From contig JAYKAV010001000.1 in assembly GCA_035582835.1 (NCBI GenBank), positions 3,388,856-3,452,855 of the forward strand: a stretch of DNA of 64,000 nucleotides, written 5' to 3'. The DNA is from Phoebastria nigripes. Taxonomy: Eukaryota; Chordata; Aves; Procellariiformes; Diomedeidae. Under the pieces are notes generated by a model. That model ran no database searches and was not told the DNA's origin. It saw nothing but the letters and a program-made list of their open reading frames with translations. Positions within the stretch are counted from its first letter, which is position 1. Each line of letters opens with the position of its first letter. This document shows positions 25,227 through 34,974 of this stretch, one piece after another. A program made the translations under genes and the position numbers.

Positions 25227-26848
25227 GTAAAATCATTAGAGTCACAAAATTACTTTCATTCACAGGAATTTTTTCCCCTTTTTTGTGCATGAAGGTGTCA
25301 ACACAGTTGAGAGTTAATTTGTGTAGGGTTCATCTCTACGTGGTCGATATCTGTGTGATTACACAAGTACATTAAGGATGTAATTTGAAGACTGGTTGCA
25401 CAGGTGTGACTAGGGAATAATTTGGCTGGCAGATGTTGATGGTGTACTATAAAATTTTAGTCTGGCTTTGTGCTAGGTCAAGTATAATCATTAGAAAGGA
25501 AATTTTACAAATAAAAAGTATGCATTCCATAATAGAAGTTGAGACAGACATTCTTCTAAANCAGCACCTGCAAAGTAGTAATTTTAAGAGCACTTTTATG
25601 CATATTAAAACCAGCTGCTGCCCTAAACAGCTTTATTTTAAAATCAGGTGTTCCATTTAAGGAAAAGTTGTTGTTCCTTGTACAATCATAATTTTTCCAT
25701 GGATGTACAGGTGCTAATCTACTAAAGATTATTTCATGAAGGCTGTTCCTTAATATGCATATGAGGAAGTAGACTTAGGGTTGCCTGTGAAACTTTACAT
25801 TTTTTATTTCCTAATTTTTGAATGCTTAATCTTCCAACCTAATGTATTTTTGTAACACTCCTGTAAAAGAAAAAGGCTAAAAAGTACTGAAGTTTACAGT
25901 TATACTCTAGATAGTGAGTCATTGTTAGGATTTGATGTTCGAGATTCAGAACTGCAACATAGACTCAAGTTTTGATTTAACTACATAACAGAAGAGTGGA
26001 CAATATTTTGCGGAGAAGAACGTAGTGATAGGTGTTGAATTTAGAAAGTGCTGATAAAGAGAGCATGAAGTAGCGGAAAGATACATCTACTCCTGTCATT
26101 TCCAAACCATTTATAATATCTTGTGTTTTATTTTCTGATGCAGACTCAGGCCTGACTTCAGAGTGATTATGGTTGAATTTTAATTTTGTATGCCATGAAA
26201 CNTTTCCCAAGCAATACAAATAAGTGAAATAGTGAGTGCATTTTACTTAGCATTTGAGATATACCTGATCAGAATTTAATGGCAATAAAAGAACATGTAA
26301 TTCTCTTGCCTGAGAGCTCTTTTTCTGCTGAATTTGAATCACTTGCTTCAAAAGCTGGGTAGTTAGATCTTCACAAAGAAAGCTGAGGGAATTTTTTTGG
26401 TAATACAAGGTTCAGTCTAAAGAAAGGTTGCTTTATTTGCTTTCCATAAAATGTCAATATGGAGTTGATGTCTCAGGAGGAGGCCTTCAGATCACATACA
26501 ATAGAATTAGTGAGAAGGGTGTTGCCAATGTCTCCCTAATTTGTCTCTTTGATGTACAAAATACTGGAATGAATAGAGGGCAGTTATCCATATGTGAGCA
26601 GGAGTTGGAAAGTAAACAGTGATTGAAGTTTGACTATTGCTGACTGTAAAAACTGAGATGTTAAATAGTTTAACATAGTGTCCTTTAGTGTATAATGGTA
26701 TTCAGTTGTTACTAACCTGAAGTAAATTTGAATAGGGTCTATAGTGTTAATTTAATATCCTTATCAAGTTAGTTCATTCCCTTTTGCATTAATGTCTGAG
26801 ACTCGCAGCTACTTATGGTATTTTAAAACCTGTAAAAGGCAGGGAGGT

Positions 26849-26940
26849 ACTTGCCTGTGGTGACTCAGAAACTTGTGACAGAGCAGGAACTAAACCCAGG
26901 TCTCCCATGCCACAGACTACTGCTGTAGTACCACTAATCC
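26849..26940 (-). mobile_element. MIR-like tRNA-derived SINE fragment
   Basis: On the plus strand the order ACTTGCCTGTGGTGACTCAG, GTGACAGAGCAGGAAC, AAACCCAGGTCTCCC and GTAGTACCACTA is the reverse complement of the MIR/CORE-SINE head. That head runs from the B-box-like GGTTT stretch through GCTCTGTCAC to the GTCACC-type core. The fragment is about 90 bases and diverged, consistent with an ancient amniote copy. Identified by memory. Confidence 0.6.
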
Positions 26941-28516
26941 TTTTTTTTTTTTTTTTATTGTTATTTAAGGTTTCAAGGAACGCTCAATCCTTTCATGTAG
27001 CATGGTGGTCTGTGGAGTCAGCAGTTCAACCCATTTCTGTTTGCTATGCCTTAGGTTGATAATACTTGCTGGAAGAGTGCTCTTATTTGTGAGATAAAGC
27101 CACATTCTAAAACTGATGTTTTCATGAAAAGCAGTAGAGCTGTTGCTCTGTGCAGGAGTGTGACCATGGTAGACTTGTCAGTAGCCAAGTTTGAGAATTT
27201 GAGTAACATTGTAATAATGATTAAAAAAAAGATTTTTAATGGTGGCAGTTGAATCCTTGTGCAACAATACTACAGAAACAGTTGATTCAGAACTGATGAG
27301 TGGGCAAAACTTAAGTCACTTAAGTAAACCGTATTGGTTTTAATGGAGGCACATGTACTTCAAAGAATGGATGCTAGAAACACGAGACATGTAGAAGATG
27401 GGAGTTTAAAGAAATGAAGTACTGAAAAGTTTGGAACCATCAGAAATGTGAAAATGCCACTGTGTTTTTGCACTTCTTTTACTAAGGTCTTATATTTGTT
27501 ACAATGTAAATAATTTCAGGGCTCTTCATTTTCTACCCACAGTGTATCAACAAAATACAAAAGCCTGTGTCCCATCTTAGATTTTCATAGCTTTCCTTTT
27601 GAATTAGGTATCCATAGTAGGAAAATCTTATTTCCAAAATGTAGAAATGTCCATTTTAAAAATATGGACTTGGTCCTTTACGTTTAAAATGTTGTGAGTT
27701 TTATTTTCTTTGTGTTGTGTGTGTGTGATAAAATAAAGACATTATCTTTATCTGACATTCTTCTAAATGTTCTTGCTTCTGAAGATTAAATATCTGGATT
27801 TAGGGGGAAAAAAAAAAAAAAAACCAACTTGTAAAAACTCTCCCGCAAAATGACTAGAGATTCTGTGTAGGTTGGTACTAGAAGGTCTGAAAAATTAGTA
27901 ATTTCTGATGAGTTAAAAGTTAGGCTTCCAGTGTCACTACTCTGTGCTCTGTGATGCTGGATGTACTTATGTGTAGATTTCATGTTTGACATATCTTGGG
28001 GCACCAAGATCTGTACTCTGGAATCAGTATCTCAGTTCTCCAAGCCCTCCCCTGTGTTCAGCCTCCACAGGTCAAATTGCCATTCTGCACAGGGCTCCAT
28101 TGTCATCAGGACTGCATACAGGAATACAGAACAAATTAAGGTTCACAAGAATAAATTATTATTTAAGATGGAAATATGTATGAACCTAAGCAATGCACGA
28201 GATGGAAAGATCTTTATAAAAATAGTCAATGTACATAATCCTGTCCTGACTCCTCCTACAGAGCAGCTTTCTGTGTCATGATCAGTGTCTTTTATAGGCC
28301 AGGTTCTCCTTGATCAGGTCTGGTTATTTTGATGGTCTGCTCCCTAGTACTATTTAGTTATGCAGGAAAAATATTGAGCATAAAATAGGTCTTGAATTTG
28401 AATTGGAATAGTTATCGCAGAAAGACTTTGTACGTGAAGACGCATCAAAGTACAGGTACTTCTTTTAGTTTAGCTGTATTGAATTAAGGTAGGCACTTCC
28501 ATGCCACACCCTCTTC

Positions 28517-28539
28517 CCTGTGTCTGCCACAGACACAGG
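28517..28539. repeat. Perfect 10-bp hairpin with 3-nt loop
   Basis: CCTGTGTCTG (28517-28526) pairs exactly with CAGACACAGG (28530-28539) around CCA. A longer stem is possible with one bulged base. No coding context. Confidence 0.85.
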
Positions 28540-31500
28540 AATGGTGATGCAATATTGTGTGGCAATTACAGTATGCAGTGAAGAATACTGTTTTTTCAAA
28601 ACCAGACTGAGGAAAGAAACACAGCCCCCAAATTGTCACACTCAATAGGATTTGCTGTTAACATTTACAGAGGTGGTTTTTTTTTTCCCTTTTTTTTTTC
28701 TTTTTTTTTTTACTAATAGAGTGTAATTGTATACAGAGCCCATCTATGATATCTTGTAGAATAGAATTAAGTGCTTCCTGCTTTAGATACTTATGAATGG
28801 TAGTATATGTTACAGAATGAAAAATAACTTGCTTTTTTTTCTGGTGCTGTTACTATTTCACTTTGTAACTGATCCTCCTGTATGCCTGCTTTACTTTTTA
28901 TTGCAACATGCTATGTCTGGAACTTTTTAAGAGGTAACTGTCTACCTGTGTTTATAGAAATTACTGGGCTGAATTATTGCTGGAAGATGATTCTGATGCA
29001 GCTCAGTTCAGTGTGCTCTGTGCACAGTGAAAGGAAATTAGATATTACTAAAAAATAAAATCAGAACTGTTTTCCCTGTTAATTTATTGTTTGCATAGAG
29101 TTGTCTGTATTTTCATATGAAGTTTTTCTTTATTTTGTTAGATTCTGTGGTTTCTGCCATCTTTATTTTGAAACCTGTACTTCTGCTTTATCTCATTTAG
29201 CTTTACTGTGCTCAAACTATGGCAGGCTGCAGAAAGGCACGTTCAGTTTGGTATCTGAGAAGGCTAGTGTGGCACAGCTGCTGTTTTGAGTTCATACCAT
29301 AGTTTATTATGCTATAGGTTCTGTGTGTGGGCATGCTAGAGGTTCAGGTGTCCTATGTCAAGGAAGGCTCTGGCCATTGACTGACTACCAATATTGGCAC
29401 TGAGGATACAGAGCTAGTGAACGGAGAAAAGAGAAGGCTTTTGTCACAGAGCACCACTTCAGGTACAGTGCAAGAGTGTGCAGTACACAGCTTTGAGCAG
29501 TATTTCTGTATCACCATCTTCACACCACTGTAGTAGGTGGGATTTGGCAGTGTCAGCGAGATAAGTTATTTGCTTGTTTTTAAAAGGGAAAAATATGGTA
29601 AAGTCCAATTTGGAAGTGGTCCATGATCTTTTTAATGCAAGTGTTTGGTTTTGATTTGTGTTTAAAGAATTATTCTTTTTCTCTGCGTTTTTGTTTAGTT
29701 ATATATGATGGAAAAGGTTGTTTTACTAGCTAGTTTGCAGCTTAACTTTCTTTTATTACAATGGATTACCAAATATCAATAATTTTTGCTATTGTTGCTT
29801 ATACCAGTTTATTTAATGTATTGCTGCATTTTCTTTTTCTAGCGGTGGCATTTGATCAATTGTTTCTAGTATAGCTTGAATTTTCAGGAATTTCCTTTAT
29901 AGTTCCCCTAGCTTTTGCTTTCTGTCCTGCTTCCTCTCCTTCCAAGCTCAAAAGATGAGATAAACATCCTATTTTGCTTTATAATTTGTTGATGGTCTGA
30001 ATTTACAAAGAAACCTGTTTTCTTATTTAATACTACATATAATTATAAGACATGTGAAAGCTGGGATGTTCTCTGATTATATAGTACCAAGTGAGTGGTC
30101 CAAACTCAGGTTTTTGCTATTGATCAGACATTTCTAGTTTTCATTCTAGAATGAAATTCGGTGTTTTATCAGTTAGTCGTTTTTTCTCTGAACTTTGTTC
30201 CTCAGCTTGTCTTTCTTTGCAACACTGGAGTATCATAGCAGCATAGTCTCCAATTCCATGCTAACTTGGATCTTGATNCTCTAGAATATGGAAAATTCTG
30301 GTTGGCTAGAGTATGGGTTATTCACTTTTTTAAATTGATGAAGTTCCTTGTTGCATTTAAAAATGAATGCTATAGTCATGGTAGTAGTTGCTTGCTAATA
30401 TGATTTTTATGTCGTTGTTGTATATCTTCTATAGGACACTGTTCCCTCTTAATTTTACATTATAAAGTTGTTGGAAAGAAAATACTTGATAGCTAGAAAA
30501 TAACACTTCCTGGGTTGATGATTAATATTCTGGCATAGATAGGCAGGAGAAATAGTTAATGATAGTGATGAAGCAGAAGTCAAACAGCACTAGCCAAGGC
30601 TCAAGTTTATGTATTAGATTAGAAACAGGTCACTATAATTTGATGGGTGTAATAATACCGTTTGTGTTTACGTAGTGCTGTTTGTGTCTGCATCTGCCAC
30701 ATAGTATGCGTTGAATTTGGAGAAGATCTGGATTGCCCACTAGCAATGACTCAATTGGTGATCACATTTTGTACAAGAGAACATATATGATAGCATCAGA
30801 AACATTGAGTGTTAAGGTCTGGTGGTTCACTCCAGAGGTAGCCACGAAGAGGATGACTGATTCCATGATTATATAAATCCATTGGGATTTCCTTTCCTGA
30901 TGATTGGAAAGAGGGGTTGGTAGGGAGTGTCTTGAGGTGCAAGAAAAAAAGTACCTGCAATTTCAGGCAGGCTGGGTCACTACAAGGTAATGGAAATTGT
31001 TGTAATTTTGTATGAAAAGGAGATGAACTGGACAGATGACATTTTGGAAAAGGAAATCATCATGAGACTTGCCTCAATTTTGTAAATTTTTTTTGTCTTG
31101 TTTTATAATATTCTGGTACATTGGATTGCTCTGGCTTTTGGTTATTATGCAGGAAAAGAGGAGCCCTGAGGTGTCTGAAATAATAAACTGCATATTGTTA
31201 AGGGCACTAAAGAAAACAGTGTCTGGAAGGGTTGAAAAAATTCATAATTCATGAATCAAAAACAGAGTGTATAGAGACTAAATTGTGTTATGTAGTTGAT
31301 TAATAATTTATGTCATGAACTGTCTTCTAAAAGTTTTGAAGTAGGCCGGTAGGTCTTATACACAGAAGCTATGTATAAGCGGGGATGTACATTTCTATGT
31401 CCAATGTTGTCAGATTTGCAGGAGCAGGCATGCTTTTGATATTAACTATGCCAGGCCTTTGTGATCTAACATCTCCTGAGAGCTGTGAGAGAGAAATTGA

Positions 31501-32235
31501 TAGACCTCAAAATGGAAAAACTTTGGGCCCTAAAATGTCTTTTAAAATTTCAATAGAAAGTAAAAATATTTTTTTTTTTTTTTTTTAAATATTCACAAGC
31601 TATTCTCTGAGACGCTTGTGCCTAGTACACTTAATGTTATATGTGTTTGCTGAAGTGTGGTTTTGGTGATGGTGAGGGCAATATATAATATTTTCACTAG
31701 AGCCTGCTAAAACCTTTTTCCCTTCTGTTTTGCTGTACATTGACGATTATGAGTGCAAGAGGGGACAGAGGAAAGGTAGATTCCTTGGAAAATTATTTTC
31801 AGAAATAGTAAGTACATGTAGTTGAAAAGCTGGCTTTTCCGTAGTGCTATAGATGTTGTCCTCAGCATAATTGAGCAGCTATGGTACAAAAATATGGTAT
31901 CCTAAGAATTTTTAATATAAAATTAACCAAATGCTACTTTAAAAATTGTGAGAAAGTTCCCTGCTTAAAATACACTGGTGCCCCTTTTTAATCAGAACAA
32001 AGTGTGCCTCTTAATTACCTTCATTCTCAAGATAATATTCACTTGGGACTTCTGTATCTTTAACACTTGCAGTTTCTTGGGCATGACATTATGTACTTTG
32101 TGTATACTTACATATGTGTGCACACCCTCCCCCCCATTCTTGTTTCTAAATATACACACACTTTTTTTTCCTGTTGCATTCATGAAACCTTCGTTCTGCC
32201 ACCAAAGAAATATTGGTGACTCTTTAATCTTTTCA

Positions 32236-32287
32236 ATTTATTGTTTATAATATTTTACAAAATATTTATTGTTTATAATATTTTACA
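32236..32287. repeat. 28-bp tandem duplication
   Basis: ATTTATTGTTTATAATATTT followed by TACA occurs at 32236-32259 and again identically at 32264-32287. The four-base spacer gives a 28-bp period. The exact match suggests a recent slippage or duplication event. Confidence 0.9.
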
Positions 32288-34264
32288 GAAGTTATCAATA
32301 TTGAATTGTACAAATATCTGATGATATTGGCTAATCTTTCTGTATCTTGTTTTAAGTTCTTATTTACACCTGTTTAATGAGTATTTTCAACAGTTCATTT
32401 AGCTTTTGGGTTTTGACATTCTTTGGCTTACATTGCATCTTGAAAAAAGTAACCTGTCAGTGTCTTTCACAACTTCGAACACTGTCATGAAATGTCCTTA
32501 TTTCAAGTGCTCTGTAACAGGGTATTGTTTTTAAAAAAGTCTCCTTTTCAAATAAGATTGTACAGTTGAAAAAGTTGAAAGATTTTGTATTACTTTGTTG
32601 ATGGCTGTAATGCATTAAGAATGCATTTTGAGTGGAAGTCTCTGAATTCAATTAGTTCTGAAATGTGATTGAAAAAAGATTTTATTGCATCACATATAGA
32701 CATTTGTGATAAGGCATTTTTTTCGTCCTTGCATCACTCTTCAGCATTATATAATGAGAANTTTTTTTTCCCCTTCCAGCCATTAAGATGACTATACAGA
32801 AGTTTTGTGGGTTTTTTTCCAAAACTAATATTCAGTTACCTTCTCAAAAGCAATTTAAAATGTTAAACCCAAGTCTAATCTATTTGATATGAGGGAAGAT
32901 TTTGGAGAAGTGGATGGTGTTAGCTTGAATTTGTCAAAGGTGCCCTGTATTTCAGTGAAATGCAGGAGATGTGATTTCTAGAATGGTGTTTGAAGCTTAA
33001 CACCTCTGAAAGATGAGAAGCTGAAAGGGTATCAATCTATTCCTATATACTGTTGTTAATTCCGTGGCACGTGAGGTACATCATCTTTCTGAACTTCTCT
33101 TGAAACTGCTTTCCTTGTGTCTGCACCTCAGCTGAGCTTTTTTAAACAGTGAATTGATTGCGTCTTCCCATTCTCACTGTAATTTTTTTACCTGTCTGGG
33201 TTTTCAAAGGCTTTCTCTCTTCAGGCACTGTACATTATATCACAGCGTAGCAAAGAGCATACAGCATTAGCTAACCTGTCAAAGAGCTCGTGGTTTTGTT
33301 TTGGGGACAGCTGCTTTGCTGCCGGAGAGAAAGCCTAGGGCATGTTTCAGACACTTGCTCTTTAGTTGCTCAAAAGCCATTTCTGTGCTGGTTTTCTTCA
33401 GCTTTTCTGTTTTGCTTGGAAACTTTCTTGANTCTTAACTGGTGGGGATGTTGTATATTGCACATTTGGGGGTGAAGCTGAAGCATACCTTGTATCGAGT
33501 TAGTAGTTTTTGTTAATGGTAATTGGGTGTTATTTGCACGTGTTACAGTGCTGATGCAAGCTTCCACAGTCTTCCTTGAACAGGACTTGAATTTCAAATA
33601 GTAGGAAAGCATTTTTAAAGATTATTTTCTTTACTCAGATACTGTAGCCTTACTTTTTATGCGACCAAACCAATTTATTGCAGTGTGTTCTTCGGTTGCC
33701 TCCACTGAAACTTGTACTTCCATGATTTTATCATCATTACATCTGTATTCCATAATGCCTAAGCTTTTCTGAGCCCAGCGTGTGCATCATGCAAGCATGT
33801 TGACTTGGTTTCCAACTCCTTCATCTTTAAGCTGTTCTAATTTTTTTAACAGTCCATGTGGAGATTCAAATATGCCACATTGTTCCAAATCTGTTGGTCT
33901 TTTCTTTTCTTTGAGATNATTATGCTTTTGCTTAATGGAATAATCTTTCTACAAATGGAGAAAATTCCTGTTGAATGGGTGCTTTATAGATCCACAGTGG
34001 AAAATGCTAATTTGAGCAGTATCCTTGAAATAGCAGGAACGGGAAGTGAAATCCATGTATTAGAAGAGTTTTGAATGGAAACTATAGCTTTTCAAAACAA
34101 TTATTTAGGGAAGGTGATCAGGTCCGTCAACCTATAAGTATCTGAAAAAGAGCTGGTTGGACACGTGTAAAGCACATACTGTTGTTGTTCCACATGACGT
34201 TGCGGTGACATGTGAAGGGAGCTGTATGTACGAGTATGCGGGCTTCCGTATGGGCGTGCGAGAA

Positions 34265-34870
34265 ATGGAGGCGCTGTGGCGGTTTAAGGCCGGAACGCGC
34301 TCTCCGGGGAGGCTGTTCGGGGTCGGGAGGGATCGGTGCCCCCTCCCCTCCCCTCCCCTCGAGTGCGGATGGCCGCCTGGGGCCGCCGGCGCCGCGCCNN
34401 NNNNNNNNNNNNNNNNNNNNNNNNNNNNNNNNNNNNNNNNNNNNNNNNNNNNNNNNNNNNNNNNNNNNNNNNNNNNNNNNNNNNNNNNNNNNNNNNNNNN
34501 NNNNNNNNNNNNNNNNNNNNNNNNNNNNNNNNNNNNNNGCAGCCGGGCGCGGGGCAGCGCCGGCGGGGAGGAGCCGGCCCGGCCCGGCCTGTCCCGGCGC
34601 GGCGGGGGCAGTTTGGGGAACCATTTTGGGGCGCCGGGCCGGAGCGTGGGTGTAGCCGGTGGATGCGGAGTGTGCGCGGCCGTAAATGGGGGGGGGTCGG
34701 GCCCGAAGCGGTAACAACAAGGCGCGGGGTCCCGCTGGGGATCGCGGGGGCGTTCGCCGGGGGCAGCGCCCGGCCTGCGCCCCCCAGCCGCCCCGCGTCC
34801 TCCGGGCTGCCCGCGCCCGGGAGGGGCCGCTGCCCCGCGCCCGTCTCTTCTGCGCGGAAACGCAATGAGC
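34265..34870 (+). promoter_or_regulatory. SIAH1: Proximal SIAH1 CpG-island promoter (contains assembly gap)
   Basis: GC-rich, CpG-dense sequence leads directly into the long-isoform coding exon at 34884, so it most likely holds that transcript's start site and 5' UTR. A C-rich tract at 34339-34360 (CCCCCTCCCCTCCCCTCCCC) offers SP/KLF-type sites and a G-quadruplex on the other strand. Just upstream lie a CACGTG E-box (34162-34167) and a TGACGT half-CRE (34195-34200). Bases 34399-34538 are unresolved, so the core promoter may be missing. Reading frames crossing the gap are not real genes. Confidence 0.75.
34399..34538. other. 140-base assembly gap
   Basis: One hundred and forty consecutive N bases inside the GC-rich proximal CpG island. 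The true length of missing sequence is unknown. It is the only multi-base gap in the window; the other ambiguous positions are isolated single Ns. Confidence 0.99.
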
Positions 34871-34957
34871 GCCTTCCCTCCCTATGACGGGGAGATCTGC
34901 CTCCAGCTTTCTGCATTCGTGGAAGGGAGTCTTGTGTGCATGCTTGCCGGGAAGTAA
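34865..34957 (+). other. Upstream ORF overlapping the long-isoform SIAH1 start
   Basis: An ATG at 34865 opens a 30-codon frame ending at TAA 34955-34957. It begins 19 bases before the SIAH1 long-isoform ATG and runs over it in another frame. The uORF start has G at -3 (moderate context), while the long-isoform ATG has C at -3 (weak). Scanning ribosomes on a transcript from this island would therefore meet the uORF first. It matters only if transcription starts upstream of 34865, which is likely but not shown. Confidence 0.55.
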
Positions 34958-34974
34958 AACCAGCAAGGGGAAAG
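34884..34974 (+). CDS. SIAH1: SIAH1 long isoform, first coding exon (N-terminal extension)
   Basis: This short exon encodes 30 residues beginning MTGRSASSFLHSWKG and ending KTSKGK, plus the first base of a Glu codon. It then stops at a donor, AAAG|GTAGTG. Joined to the acceptor at 38190/38191, whose exon begins AA ATG, it completes Glu (G+AA) and runs into MSRQ of the main SIAH1 frame. The total is 313 residues, which from memory equals the human long isoform. Its N-terminus (MTGKATPPSLYSWRG) aligns without gaps, keeping the SLxSWxGVL-like core, the CLP triplet and basic residues near the end. The extension has no known domain; it lies N-terminal to the RING. Reading begins at 34884 because this is the only start that gives both the match and the correct splice phase. 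The start context is weak (C at -3), so much translation may begin at the next ATG instead. The exon abuts the proximal CpG island. Confidence 0.92.

Larger units (their letters stand above)
20166..34264. other. Probable SIAH1 5' intron (between the two CpG islands)
   Basis: Fourteen kilobases of AT-rich DNA without a recognisable coding exon. It holds a possible 27-nt exon (21749-21775), a T/G-rich tract, an AT-dinucleotide tract, a MIR-like SINE, a 10-bp hairpin, several poly-A or poly-T runs and a 28-bp tandem duplication. If transcription starts in the distal CpG island, this is intronic; if not, it is intergenic. Confidence 0.55.
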
